Assembly: GCA_965220205.1 (NCBI GenBank)
Contig: OZ244812.1
Location: forward strand, 806,001 to 870,000
Length of the DNA stretch: 64,000 nt
Source: G965220205 sp965220205
GTDB taxonomy: Bacteria > Chloroflexota > Dehalococcoidia > Lucifugimonadales > Australimonadaceae
Direction of reading: 5' to 3'
The notes below the pieces were generated by a model. That model did no database searches and was not told the origin of the DNA. It was given only the letters and a program-made list of their open reading frames with translations. The position numbers were made by a program, and so were the translations under genes. How positions within the stretch are numbered: the stretch's first letter is position 1; each line of letters opens with the position of its first letter. This document shows positions 44,650 through 53,733 of this stretch, piece after piece.

Positions 44650-45231
44650 ATGGATTTGACCAAGACCGACGCCCTGATCGTCGTCGATGTGCAGAACGAT
44701 TTTTGTCCCGGCGGCGCGCTGCCCGTGCCCACCGGCGCCGAGGTCGCGAGGACGCTGACGGCCGTCGCGGCGGCATTCGCCGCGCGGGGGGCGCTCGTGT
44801 TCGCGACGCAGGACTGGCACCCGGCGGGGCACGCGTCGTTCAAGCCTCAGGGCGGACCGTGGCCCGACCATTGCGTGCAGGGGACGCCCGGCGCTGAGCC
44901 TCACCCCGAGCTCCGCCTGCCGGCGGGGACGGTCATCGTGCACAAGGGGGCGAGCCCCGACAAGGACGCGTACTCCGGGTTCGTGGACTCGGACCTCGAG
45001 GAGCGCCTGCGCGCAGCCGGCGTCACGCGCCTGTTCGTCGGCGGGCTCGCCACCGACTACTGCGTGCTGAACACAGTCGTTGACGCGTTGGCGTGCGGCT
45101 TCGAGACCGTTGTGCTCGTCGACGCCATCGGCGCAGTCGAAGTCGCGCCAGGCGACGGTCTGCGCGCGCTGCACCTCATGATTGGTTCCGGCGCGCAGGG
45201 CCTGACGACAGACGAGCTCGCGCTCGCCTGA
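44650..45231 (+). CDS. pncA: nicotinamidase
   Basis: A 193-residue amidase that converts nicotinamide to nicotinate. Catalytic Asp13 (VVDVQNDF), Lys99 (VHKG) and Cys138 (TDYCV) are present. Metal-binding residues are in QDWHPAGH (Asp55, His57, His61). I chose the ATG at 44650, with GAGGTGA upstream. It is convergent with pncB, 4 bp apart, so both steps of nicotinamide salvage are encoded here. Confidence 0.94.
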   Translation: MDLTKTDALIVVDVQNDFCPGGALPVPTGAEVARTLTAVAAAFAARGALVFATQDWHPAGHASFKPQGGPWPDHCVQGTPGAEPHPELRLPAGTVIVHKGASPDKDAYSGFVDSDLEERLRAAGVTRLFVGGLATDYCVLNTVVDALACGFETVVLVDAIGAVEVAPGDGLRALHLMIGSGAQGLTTDELALA

Positions 45232-45235
45232 CCCC

Positions 45236-46603
45236 CTACCCGAGCTCGCGCCGGACGACCTCGCTGCGCACTCGTTGTTGGAGCGAGGTCAGCCCGGGGC
45301 TGAGCTCCACGCGATACGGCTCCGGCTCACGCAACGCCTTGTGGGCGTCGGGTAGCAGCGCGAACCGGTCGGCGAAGCGCGTCCGCAGCTCCTCGAGGGA
45401 CGGCGGCTGCGCGGTGCGCTTGCCGTCCGACATCACCGTCCGCAGCATCGGCGAGGCGTCCGAGACTGGAGGCGCCTCGCCGGCCGCCGCGATGACGTCG
45501 CCGGCCATGACGCCGTCGGGCCGAGCGGTGCGGTACACCTGCTTGGGGCCCGCCAGCGTCTCCTTGTCCGCGCTCAGCTTCAGCACCGGCTCGCCCTCGA
45601 ACTCGACCAGCTTGTAGGCGCAATCCGTCCACGGCGCGTCCGCCGAAACGCCCAGCTTGGTGCCGACCCCGAAGCCGTCGATCGGGGCTTCAGCGCGGAC
45701 CAACGCCTCGACCGCGTGTTCGTCGAGTCCGCCGCTGGCGAATAGCTGAACGTAGCCGAGGCCGGCACCGTCGAGCAGTCGGCGGCACTCCCGCGAGAGC
45801 GCGTCGATGTCGCCGCTGTCGAGGCGCAACGAGCGCAGACGGCGCCCTCGCGCCTCGAGGTCCTTGGCGACCCGGACGGCGTTCCGCGTCCCCTGCACCG
45901 TGTCGTAGGTGTCGACGAGGAGCGTGCTGGTGTCCGGGAACGACTCGGCGTAGGCGGCGAACGACTCCAGCTCGTTGGAGAAGCTGGTGATGAACGAATG
46001 GGCCATCGTGCCGAACGCGGGAATCCCGTAGAGGGCCGCCGCCTGGACGTTGCTGGTGCCGGTGAACCCGACGAGGTAGCAGGCGCGCGCGAGCTTGTTA
46101 GCGGCGTCGATCCCCTGGGCGCGACGGGCAGAGAACTCGACGAGTTGCTTCCCGCGCCCGGCGTGCGCCACGCGGGAGGCCTTCGTGGCGAGCGTCGTCT
46201 GCATGTTGATCTGGTTCATCAGATACGTTTCGACAAGCTGCGCCTCGATGATGGGCCCCGTCACCTCGACCGCCGGCTCGTTGACGAAGAACAGCTCCCC
46301 CTCGGTGAGCGACCGGACGCTGCCGGTGAACCGGAACCCGCTCAGCGAATCGAGGAAGTTGTCGTCGAACGTGCCCGTGGACCGCAGGTAGTCGACATCG
46401 GCGTCCGTGAACCGCAGCGACTCAAGGTACGAGAGCGCGTCCTCGAGCCCGGCGTAGACGAAGTAGCCGCGATCAGCCGGGTATGTCCGAAAGAACAGGG
46501 AGAACGTAGCCGTGCCCGTCCAGCCATGCTGCCAGTAGGCCTGGGCCATTGTCAGCTCGTAGAGATCGGCGAAGAGGGCGTTGCTGACGCCGCCGCTAGC
46601 CAT
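45236..46603 (-). CDS. pncB: nicotinate phosphoribosyltransferase
   Basis: A 455-residue enzyme that joins nicotinate and PRPP to make nicotinate mononucleotide for NAD synthesis. It has LYELTMAQAYWQHG, FFRTYPADRGYFVYAG, the conserved FGTMAHSFI with active-site His, LVDTYDTVQGTRNAV, and RLDSGDIDAL. The length and motifs fit the PncB/NAPRT family. The TcuA-like gene is 4 bp upstream on the same strand. Confidence 0.95.
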   Translation of the reverse strand: MASGGVSNALFADLYELTMAQAYWQHGWTGTATFSLFFRTYPADRGYFVYAGLEDALSYLESLRFTDADVDYLRSTGTFDDNFLDSLSGFRFTGSVRSLTEGELFFVNEPAVEVTGPIIEAQLVETYLMNQINMQTTLATKASRVAHAGRGKQLVEFSARRAQGIDAANKLARACYLVGFTGTSNVQAAALYGIPAFGTMAHSFITSFSNELESFAAYAESFPDTSTLLVDTYDTVQGTRNAVRVAKDLEARGRRLRSLRLDSGDIDALSRECRRLLDGAGLGYVQLFASGGLDEHAVEALVRAEAPIDGFGVGTKLGVSADAPWTDCAYKLVEFEGEPVLKLSADKETLAGPKQVYRTARPDGVMAGDVIAAAGEAPPVSDASPMLRTVMSDGKRTAQPPSLEELRTRFADRFALLPDAHKALREPEPYRVELSPGLTSLQQRVRSEVVRRELG

Positions 46604-46607
46604 CGTT

Positions 46608-48095
46608 TCAGCCGCGGACGTCGGCCGCGGCCGCGGTTCCGGCGAGCCTGCCGAACACGGACCCGGCCATGAGGCCGGCGCCGCCCGCGTAGTTGTGGTA
46701 GAAGAGGCCGCCCACGAGCTCGCCCGCGGCGTACAGGCCCGGTATCGGCTCCTCAGACGTGTCCATCACCTGGCCGCGCCCGTTGATGCGCAGCCCGCCG
46801 AAGGTGAACGTGATGCCGCAGGTGACCGCGTACCCCTGGTATGGGGGGCTGTCCAGCGGCAACGCCCAGTTCGACTTGGGCGGCTCGACCCCCTCGGTCC
46901 GCAGACCGTCGAGCACCGTCGGGTTGTAGTCCCCGGGCACGCACGCGGCGTTGTACTCGGCGACAGTCTGTACGAGTCCGGTTGGGTCGATGTCGAGCGC
47001 GTCGGCGAGCCCCGCGATGGTGTCGGCCTCCGCCATCGTTACCTGCGGAATGCGGTACTCCTCGCGCAGCAGGTGCAGCGTCTTCTGGTCGAACAGCTGG
47101 TAGGCGACCCGCTGCGGCTGAGTCAGTATCTGCTTGCCGTACTTGGCGTACGTGTAGTTGCGGAAGTCGGCCCCCTCGTCGACGAAGCGCTTGCCCTCCG
47201 CGTTCACGATGAGCCCGAAGGGGTAGGAGTGCTTCTGGTACAGGTCGGTGATCGCCCGGTTGCCGAAGGGCGGCGCGTTGAGGTCCCAGGCCACCGCGTG
47301 GCACCCGCTCCAGTGGCCGAACGGCTGCGCTCCGATGTCGAGCGCCATACGGATGCCGTCGCCCGTGTTGAACCGAACGCCGCGCACCTTCGCGAGCTCC
47401 CATCCGGGGCCGAGGTAACGGGCCCGCATCTCGGGGTTCGCCTCGAAGCCGCCGCACGCCAGCACGACGGCGCGCGACGCAAGGTCCTCGTACCCGTCCG
47501 GCCCCTTCACTCGCACTCCGCACACAGCGCCCGCGTCGTCCGTCAGGAGCCGGACGGCGGCAGTCGCGTAGCGCAGGCCGATCTCTTTCTTCTCGGCGAC
47601 GTCGAAGAGCTGGTCGGAGAGCCCTTTGCCGCCTCCGACCGCCTCGAGACAGAGCCCGCCCCAGAACCGGAACTTGCCGTCGACCTTGAACGCCTGATGC
47701 GACCACGACGGCACGAAACGCACGCCCTGCTCGTACATCCAACGCATCGCCGGGAAGGAGCCGCGCGTCAGCGCGCTCGCCATCTCCTGCTCGCTCAGCC
47801 CCTCCGTGACCCGCATCAGGTCGTCGAAGTACTGGGCCTCGGTGTACTGGCCCACCTCGATGACGTCGAGCTCGGCCGGCGACAGGTCGGGTACGAGCTC
47901 GCGCACGTCGTCGATGCCGCGGTAGGCGAACCGAATGGCGCCTCCCGTGAAGTAGGTGTTGCCGCCGCGGGCGTGCTGGGGCGCCTTCTCGAGCGCCAGC
48001 ACCTCGCATCCGTCCTCCCGGGCCGCGAGCGCCGCGCACAGCGCCGCGTTCCCCGCGCCGACCACGATCACGTCTGCCGTCTTCCCGATGACCAA
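46608..48095 (-). CDS. FAD-dependent tricarballylate dehydrogenase-like flavoprotein (TcuA family)
   Basis: A 495-residue flavoprotein of the fumarate reductase/succinate dehydrogenase family. FAD binding is shown by VIVVGAGNAALCAALAARE (9-27) and GGNTYFTGGAIRFAY, and a C-terminal GLYAAGELVGGLFYHNYAGG block is present. The pattern resembles TcuA, which oxidises tricarballylate to aconitate. A role on another 1,2-dicarboxylate or on a KSTD-like substrate is possible. No TcuB partner is visible. Confidence 0.82.
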   Translation of the reverse strand: MVIGKTADVIVVGAGNAALCAALAAREDGCEVLALEKAPQHARGGNTYFTGGAIRFAYRGIDDVRELVPDLSPAELDVIEVGQYTEAQYFDDLMRVTEGLSEQEMASALTRGSFPAMRWMYEQGVRFVPSWSHQAFKVDGKFRFWGGLCLEAVGGGKGLSDQLFDVAEKKEIGLRYATAAVRLLTDDAGAVCGVRVKGPDGYEDLASRAVVLACGGFEANPEMRARYLGPGWELAKVRGVRFNTGDGIRMALDIGAQPFGHWSGCHAVAWDLNAPPFGNRAITDLYQKHSYPFGLIVNAEGKRFVDEGADFRNYTYAKYGKQILTQPQRVAYQLFDQKTLHLLREEYRIPQVTMAEADTIAGLADALDIDPTGLVQTVAEYNAACVPGDYNPTVLDGLRTEGVEPPKSNWALPLDSPPYQGYAVTCGITFTFGGLRINGRGQVMDTSEEPIPGLYAAGELVGGLFYHNYAGGAGLMAGSVFGRLAGTAAAADVRG

Positions 48096-48222
48096 GCCGT
48101 CCTCCCTCCGCCTGCCGTCTCCTCTACCGGGTAGACGGTATCGGGCGCCGCCGCCTCTGTAAAGCGCCGGCGCAACGCCGCCGGGACGGGACGCGCCGAG
48201 CGTCCGCGCGGGCCGCCGCGGT

Positions 48223-48251
48223 TTGACAGCCCCCTACCCTGCGCGTATGTT
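48223..48251 (+). promoter_or_regulatory. candidate sigma-70 promoter of the decarboxylase-amidohydrolase operon
   Basis: TTGACA (48223-48228) is 17 bp from TATGTT (48246-48251), about 80 bp upstream of the ATG at 48331. The -35 is a perfect match. Confidence 0.6.
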
Positions 48252-48330
48252 CACGAGCGCCGGACTACACGCCAGACCAACCCAGGACGAACTGCGCCCT
48301 CCCACGACGAGGGTCAGCGAGAGGTGACGC

Positions 48331-49347
48331 ATGAGTGACCGTCTGCAGCTTAGCTTTATCTCGGCGAGCAACGAGCGCATCGCGCCGCTCCTCTCCGGCG
48401 ACGTGAAGATCGAGGGCGTCGACCTCGTATGGACGAACTCCGACCCGTCTGAGACGTTCTGGCGCCAGCTGAAGTTCGAGGAGTTCGAGCTGTGCGAGAT
48501 GTCGTTCTCGTCGCTGCTCATCGCGATGGCCAACGGCAGCGACATGGTGGCCATCCCGGTGTTCCCGTCGCGCCGGTTCATGCACGCCCTCATCTCGTTC
48601 CACGTCGACTCCGGCGTCGAGAAGCCCGGCGACCTCTACGGGAAGCGCATCGGCGTGGGCGAGTACCAACAGACCGCGTCGCTCTGGACGCGGGGGGTGC
48701 TCCAGCACGACTTCGGCGTCGACCAGTTTAGCGTCGACTGGTACATGGAGCGCAGCGAGGAGCTGAGCCACGGGGGCGCGACGGGGTTCAAGCCGCCGGA
48801 GGGCATCAAGTTCCACCGCATACCCAACGACAAGAGCCTCGCCACGATGCTCGCGAACAACGAGATCGACGCCGCTCCCATCGGCCGGGCCTTCTCGAAC
48901 GAGAAGAACATCATCGACCGCTCGACGACCATCCGGCCGACCAACGCCGACTGGAGCAAGATCAAGCCGGTGTTCCCCGACCTCATCGCCGAGGGCGCCC
49001 GGTTCTTCGAGACGCACGGGTACATCCCCGCGAACCACTGCTACGCGATCCGCGGAGACGTCGCCCGCAAGTACCCGTGGCTCGCGTTCAACCTCTACTC
49101 GGCGTTCGTGAGGGCCAAGGAGCATCACTACTCCCAGCTCTCGAGCAAAATACCGAGCGACATGATCTTCGGTCCGCAGTACATGGCGAAGACGAGGGCC
49201 ACGTTCGGCAGCGACCCCTACCCGTACGGCGTGCGGGACAACGAAAAGATGATGCAGACCATGATTGACTTCTCGCACGAGCAGGGGCTGACGCCCCGGA
49301 AGATGACGTTCGAGGAGTTGTTCGCGCCGAGCCTGCTCAACCTGTAA
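48331..49347 (+). CDS. 4,5-dihydroxyphthalate decarboxylase-like protein (NMT1 fold)
   Basis: A 338-residue protein with a periplasmic-binding-like fold but no signal peptide. It has FWRQLKFEEFELCEMSFSSL, MVAIPVFPSRRFMHALI, KPGDLYGKRIGVGEYQQTA and LWTRGVLQHDFGVD. These phrases resemble Pht5, the 4,5-dihydroxyphthalate decarboxylase of phthalate degraders, as I recall it. A cytosolic decarboxylase is therefore more likely than an ABC binding protein. The amidohydrolase gene follows after 34 bp and a terminator closes the pair. Confidence 0.78.
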   Translation: MSDRLQLSFISASNERIAPLLSGDVKIEGVDLVWTNSDPSETFWRQLKFEEFELCEMSFSSLLIAMANGSDMVAIPVFPSRRFMHALISFHVDSGVEKPGDLYGKRIGVGEYQQTASLWTRGVLQHDFGVDQFSVDWYMERSEELSHGGATGFKPPEGIKFHRIPNDKSLATMLANNEIDAAPIGRAFSNEKNIIDRSTTIRPTNADWSKIKPVFPDLIAEGARFFETHGYIPANHCYAIRGDVARKYPWLAFNLYSAFVRAKEHHYSQLSSKIPSDMIFGPQYMAKTRATFGSDPYPYGVRDNEKMMQTMIDFSHEQGLTPRKMTFEELFAPSLLNL

Positions 49348-49381
49348 CCGATCCGGCCCCAACACCCAGGAGGAGGAAGCA

Positions 49382-50377
49382 ATGTTCGAAGGGAAGAAGG
49401 TTATCGACGTCCATGGGCACATGACGACGCCCGCCGAGTTCAGGGGAGCGGTCGCCAACATGGTGTCGCAGAACACCGCGCCCCACGGCTTCGATCTGTC
49501 CGACGAGCGATTGGAGAGCGCTCAGCCGCGCCACCTCAACATGCTGGACGACCACAACATCGACTACCAGCTGCTGTCGCCCCGGCCCATCGCCATGTGG
49601 CACTGGATGCGCCCGCACCTCCAGTACGACTGGTGCCACATCACGAACGACGTCATCGCCCAGACGATCAAGCTGCACCCCGACCGCTTCGGCGGCGTCG
49701 CTCAGCTGCCGCAGAACCGCGACCTCGACGGGTCGTACCTGGTCGAGGAGTTGGAGCGGTGCGTCAACGAGCTGGGGTTCGTCGGCGCGCTGGTCAACCC
49801 GGACCCGGGCGCGGACAAGCAGACGCCGGGGATGCACGAGAAGTACTGGTACCCGCTGTACGAGAAGGCGGAGGCGCTCAACGCCGTGCTGATGATTCAC
49901 CCGTCCGTCTCCCTTGACCCGCGGCTCGAGATCATCCCGGCCAACTATCAGATCAACAACGTGGTCGAGGAGTTCATCGCGATGCAGCTCCTGGAGCACG
50001 GCCGCGTATTCGACGACTTCCCCAACCTCAAGGTGTTCGTCTGCCACGGCGGCGGCGCGTTGCACCGCTTCATCGCCGAGGACCGGCACCGGGGGCAGCG
50101 GGACCTGTCGAACAATCTGTGGTTCGACTCCTGCATCCTCGAGAAGAACATGCTCGAGGCGACGATCAAGCAGAAGACGCCGAGCCAGATGCTCTTCGGC
50201 ACCGAGGCCCCCGGCTCCGGCGGCGCGAAGCGTCCCGAGACCGGCCGCCCCGGCGACGACTTGGTTCCCGTCATCGGCGAGTTCGAGTTCATCTCGCCCG
50301 AGGAGAAGGCCGCAATCTTCCACGACAACGCCTTCAACGCGGTGCCCCTGCTCACCAAGGAGGCGGTGGGCGCCTAG
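49382..50377 (+). CDS. amidohydrolase / ACMSD-like, paralog 3
   Basis: A 331-residue TIM-barrel protein with KVIDVHGHMTTPAEFRG (HxH at about 11-13), LMIHPSVSLDP, VFVCHGGGALHRFI (mid-barrel His) and LFGTEAPGSGG (late Glu). It is a clear relative of 26319-27302. The LigJ/ACMSD-type layout suggests hydration or decarboxylation of a ring-cleavage product. Its ribosome site AGGAGG lies 8-13 bp upstream. It is the last gene before the terminator at 50399. Confidence 0.85.
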   Translation: MFEGKKVIDVHGHMTTPAEFRGAVANMVSQNTAPHGFDLSDERLESAQPRHLNMLDDHNIDYQLLSPRPIAMWHWMRPHLQYDWCHITNDVIAQTIKLHPDRFGGVAQLPQNRDLDGSYLVEELERCVNELGFVGALVNPDPGADKQTPGMHEKYWYPLYEKAEALNAVLMIHPSVSLDPRLEIIPANYQINNVVEEFIAMQLLEHGRVFDDFPNLKVFVCHGGGALHRFIAEDRHRGQRDLSNNLWFDSCILEKNMLEATIKQKTPSQMLFGTEAPGSGGAKRPETGRPGDDLVPVIGEFEFISPEEKAAIFHDNAFNAVPLLTKEAVGA

Positions 50378-50398
50378 TCCCGACGCGTGTCAGCGATG

Positions 50399-50434
50399 AA
50401 AGGGGCGTCCCTCGTTGGAGGGACGCCCCTTTTG
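50399..50434 (+). terminator. rho-independent terminator
   Basis: aggggcgtccctc and its exact complement gagggacgcccct form a 13-bp stem with a gttg loop, followed by tttt. It ends the operon 48331-50377. On the other strand the leading a residues would give a shorter T-run for the convergent gene at 50469. Confidence 0.9.
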
Positions 50435-50468
50435 CTATCCGACGCCGGGCAGTCGTCTAGGGAACCGT

Positions 50469-50786
50469 CTAACTCGCCTCCGGCGTAGCCTCGGGAGTAG
50501 CCTGCGGGGCGTCTCCGTCGCTGTCCCCGGACCTGCCATGGCGGCCCGACCGGCCTCCGCGTCCGAATCCCCGGCCCAAGTCGCGGCCCCCGAAGCGACC
50601 GTCGTCCAAGACCGCCGGGCGGCTGTCGTGCCAGGTCTTCAGCTCCTCGCCCTCCTCAGCCGTGATGCGGCCCGCGTCCACCAGCTTGTCGATGCGAGCG
50701 TCGATCCGCTCGTCGCGGATCTCGGCCCGCGCCTCGTCGAACGCCGTTCGGAGCTCGGTCTCGTGGTTATCGTGCCTGTCAGCCAC
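50469..50786 (-). CDS. small charged protein with Gly/Arg-rich tail
   Basis: The start is GTG at 50786. The 105-residue product has an acidic-basic helical front, then IDKLVDAGRITAEEGEELKT (about 32-51), a short helix pair found in bacterial hypothetical proteins. A Gly/Arg-rich region (about 65-87) and a Pro/Glu/Ala tail follow. It overlaps the small membrane peptide gene by 8 bp, so translation is probably coupled. Function unknown. CTAGGGAACCGTC at 50457-50469 next to the stop resembles a mobile-element end. Confidence 0.6.
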   Translation of the reverse strand: MADRHDNHETELRTAFDEARAEIRDERIDARIDKLVDAGRITAEEGEELKTWHDSRPAVLDDGRFGGRDLGRGFGRGGRSGRHGRSGDSDGDAPQATPEATPEAS

Positions 50787-50874
50787 CCGCTATGACCGTG
50801 CCGCCGATGGCCACGATCGCGACAATCACGGCTAGGAGACCTGGAAACACCCACCGCTTTCTCACCTTTCTCAC
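50779..50874 (-). CDS. 31-residue membrane peptide
   Basis: GTG at 50874 has AGGAGGT five bases upstream. The peptide is a basic start (RKVRKRW) followed by one hydrophobic span (VFPGLLAVIVAIVAIGG). Its stop TGA overlaps the GTG of the next gene (ggtggctga), a classic coupling arrangement. A longer upstream start would lose the strong ribosome site. It could be a leader peptide or a small membrane anchor for the charged protein. Confidence 0.55.
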   Translation of the reverse strand: MRKVRKRWVFPGLLAVIVAIVAIGGTVIAGG

Positions 50875-51069
50875 ATTGCACCTCCTGTCGGCGCGTACCG
50901 CGCGCCCGATTCGCGGGCAGACTACGCGCCGATTGTCAAGAAACTCTGAAGTTCTCCCGAATTCCGGGAGCACTGCGCGGACCTGGGACTCAGCGACGCG
51001 GTTGACGGCGACGAGAAAGCCGACTAGGTTGGCGGCGCTTCCAGCAGCGCCTACAGAGGAGGTTTCGAT

Positions 51070-52011
51070 ATGGCGCATCTCACGCTTGGCATGGGCAGCT
51101 CACACAGCCTCATCAAGGACCCGGTCCAGTGGCTCCGCAGAGGCGAGGCGGACGTCCCGAACTCCCGGTTCGGCCGCGCGCTTCAGGGCCTCAAGCCGGA
51201 GCTGGCGTCCGAGCTTACGCTGGAGCGCTGCACGGAGCAGTTCGAGCAGTGCAACGCTGCCGCGAACGCGCTCGGCGACGTGCTCGAGGAGTCGGAGGTC
51301 GACGCCATTCTCGTGGTGAGCAACCTCCACGGCGTCCCCCACGACGACTTCAAGGCGATTTTCGGGATATACGTGGGCGACGAGCTCCCCGTGGCGCCGT
51401 TGTCGAGCGGCGGCGACGGCGAGGCCAGCGACCCGGACGCTCCCATACCGGACTGGGCCGCGAGGGCGCACCCCGCGGAGCCCGATCTGGCGATGCACGT
51501 CTTGGACAGTCTCATCCAGGACGGCTTCGACCTAGCGCACATGGACCGCTTCCGCCCAGGCACAGGCGTCGGGCACGAGTTCACGGTGATGTACGAGGAG
51601 TACCTGCGGAAGGAGACGCCCCTCGTGCCCTTCCAGCTGAGCCGGTATCTTCCCAACCAGGCGACGCCGGAGCGGTGCTACGCGCTGGGACAAGCGCTGC
51701 GCCGCGCCATCGAGTCGTGGGACTCGGACAAACGGGTCGCTATCGCGGCCTCGGGCGGGCTGAGCCACCAGTTGGTCGACGAGCCGCTGGACCAGCAGGT
51801 CGTCGCCGCCCTGATGGAGAAGGACCGCGAGCGGCTCTGCTCATTGCCGCGCGAGCGGCTCAACGTCCTGCCGGGCACGGCCGAGATCCTGAACTGGGTC
51901 ACGGTGTCGGCGGCAATGGAGGACGCGGAGATGACGCTGCTCGACTACGTCCCGTCCTACTGGTCGCTGTACGGCACGGGCCACGGCTTCTGCTTCTCGT
52001 ACTGGCGGTAG
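51070..52011 (+). CDS. LigB-type extradiol dioxygenase, paralog 4
   Basis: A 313-residue LigB-family protein started at the ATG at 51070, with GAGGAGG upstream. It has His12 (GMGSSHS), VVSNLHGVPHDDF with a His where paralogs 1-3 have Gln, GGLSHQLVDEP (catalytic His) and GTAEILNW (Glu). It is therefore nearer to canonical LigB in its iron ligands. It starts a rightward operon with CoA-transferase and CitE-like genes, 6 bp and then overlapping. Confidence 0.86.
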   Translation: MAHLTLGMGSSHSLIKDPVQWLRRGEADVPNSRFGRALQGLKPELASELTLERCTEQFEQCNAAANALGDVLEESEVDAILVVSNLHGVPHDDFKAIFGIYVGDELPVAPLSSGGDGEASDPDAPIPDWAARAHPAEPDLAMHVLDSLIQDGFDLAHMDRFRPGTGVGHEFTVMYEEYLRKETPLVPFQLSRYLPNQATPERCYALGQALRRAIESWDSDKRVAIAASGGLSHQLVDEPLDQQVVAALMEKDRERLCSLPRERLNVLPGTAEILNWVTVSAAMEDAEMTLLDYVPSYWSLYGTGHGFCFSYWR

Positions 52012-52017
52012 CGCCCG

Positions 52018-53322
52018 GTGAAGATCCTCGACGGCCTGAACGTCATCGACCTCACGACGATAGTTTCAGGCCCCTACGCTACGTCGCTTCTCGCCGACCT
52101 CGGCGCGGACGTCATCAAGGTGGAGCAGCCAACGGGGGACCCGGCTCGCGTCTTCGAGGGCACGGATCCGCGCCACACGTTCCAGGGCCTCACGCCCCAC
52201 CTGCTGACGCTGGCGCGCAACAAGCGGAGCATCGTCGTCAACCTGCGCGATCAGGCGGGCCGTGACGCCTTCTACGACCTCGTCCGCTGGGCGGACGTGG
52301 TCGTAGACAACTATCGGCCCGGAGTGACCGAACGGCTCGGCGTCGACTACGCCTCCCTGCGCATCGTGAACCCGCGGATTATCGCCTGCTCCATCACCGG
52401 CTACGGGCTCACAGGCCCTGGGAGAGACCGGGCGGCCCTCGACGCCTGCATCCAAGCCTATGCAGGCGTGATGAGCATGACCGGCGACCCCGACGGCGCG
52501 CCCGTGCGGGCGGGTCCGCTGTACGGCGACCTCAGCAGCGGCATGGCGGGCGCGCTGGGCATCCTGGCGGCAGTTGTCGCCCGTGACCGGACCGGCGTGG
52601 GGCAGCAGGTCGACATCTCGATGCTCGACGTGCAGATCTCGATGCTCAGCTATTTCGCGACGATGCACCTGATCTCCGGGACGCCCACGGCGCGGCACGG
52701 CAACGAGCACGCGCTCCACGTGCCCTACAACGCCTACGCCGCGCTCGGCGGATTCCTGTTCGTGGCCGTCGTCGTCGACCCGCATTGGGCCGCGTTGGCG
52801 GAGGCGCTCCGGCGCGCCCCCCTGCCCTCGGACGCCGCTGCCGACGTCGCCTACCTGAGCAGCGAGCGGCTCCTCGAACGGCTGAACCGGCTCGACGAGC
52901 GCGAAGCAATCAACGCCGCGCTGATCCGTATTCTCGGGTCCCGGCAGCGCGACGACTGGCTGACCGAACTGAGCGCCGCCGGGGTCCCCGTCGCGCCCGT
53001 CAACTCGATGGAGGAGGCGGTCGGCGACCCGCAGGTGCTGGCGCGCGAAATGATCGTCGACGTCGCCCACCCGCTCGGTGGGTCGTACCGTACGCTCGGC
53101 AATCCCGTCAGGCTGTCGGAGTCGGACCCGGGGACGTACAGCCCGCCGCCGCTCGCGGGCGAGCACACCGTGCAGGTGCTGCGCGACGTGCTGCGGTACG
53201 ACGGCGCGGCGATCGACGACCTCCTTGCGTCGGGCGCCGTGGGCGCTTACGCCGGCCAGTCCGAAGGACCGCCCGCCGATGGCCCCACAGCTCGTGCAGA
53301 CGAGGCCTCGACGACATGCTAG
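52018..53322 (+). CDS. type III CoA-transferase (CaiB/BaiF family)
   Basis: A 434-residue protein beginning with GTG at 52018, 6 bp after the dioxygenase stop. It has LNVIDLTTIVSGPYATSLLA, LGADVIKVEQPTGDPAR, the long NKRSIVVNLRDQAGRD and GPLYGDLSSGMAGALG, where Asp is the expected CoA-ester nucleophile. Family III enzymes move CoA between carboxylic acids. With CitE next to it, formation and cleavage of an acyl-CoA such as a malyl- or citramalyl-type ester is plausible. Confidence 0.9.
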   Translation: MKILDGLNVIDLTTIVSGPYATSLLADLGADVIKVEQPTGDPARVFEGTDPRHTFQGLTPHLLTLARNKRSIVVNLRDQAGRDAFYDLVRWADVVVDNYRPGVTERLGVDYASLRIVNPRIIACSITGYGLTGPGRDRAALDACIQAYAGVMSMTGDPDGAPVRAGPLYGDLSSGMAGALGILAAVVARDRTGVGQQVDISMLDVQISMLSYFATMHLISGTPTARHGNEHALHVPYNAYAALGGFLFVAVVVDPHWAALAEALRRAPLPSDAAADVAYLSSERLLERLNRLDEREAINAALIRILGSRQRDDWLTELSAAGVPVAPVNSMEEAVGDPQVLAREMIVDVAHPLGGSYRTLGNPVRLSESDPGTYSPPPLAGEHTVQVLRDVLRYDGAAIDDLLASGAVGAYAGQSEGPPADGPTARADEASTTC

Positions 53323-53733
53323 CGACCGGACGGCCCGTCGTGCGCTCATGGCTCTACGTACCCGGCCAGCGGGAACGGATGGTCGTGAAGTCGTTCGAAC
53401 TGCCCGCCGACGCCGTGATCTACGACCTCGAGGACGCAGTGCCGATCGCGGAGAAGCAGGCGGCCCGCGATCTGCTGACGCGCGTGCTGGGCGGACGCGA
53501 GACGGCGAGCGCTCCCCGGCGCTACGTTCGCGTCAACCACCCCAGCCGCGCAAGCGTGTTCGAAGCAGACCTAGCCTGCGCCGTGGAGCTGAGCGTGGAG
53601 GGCATCGGGGTCCCGAAGGTTGAGACGCCGGACGAGGTTCGCCATGTGGACGAGACACTCGCGGGGCGGGAGCGCGAGCGGGGCTTGGCCGAGGGTTCGA
53701 CGCGGACCATGTTGCTCATCGAGAGTCCGCTAG

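Noticed and set aside
46581..48134. 517-codon rightward frame opposite the TcuA-like gene
   Set aside because: Antisense shadow of a gene with clear FAD motifs.
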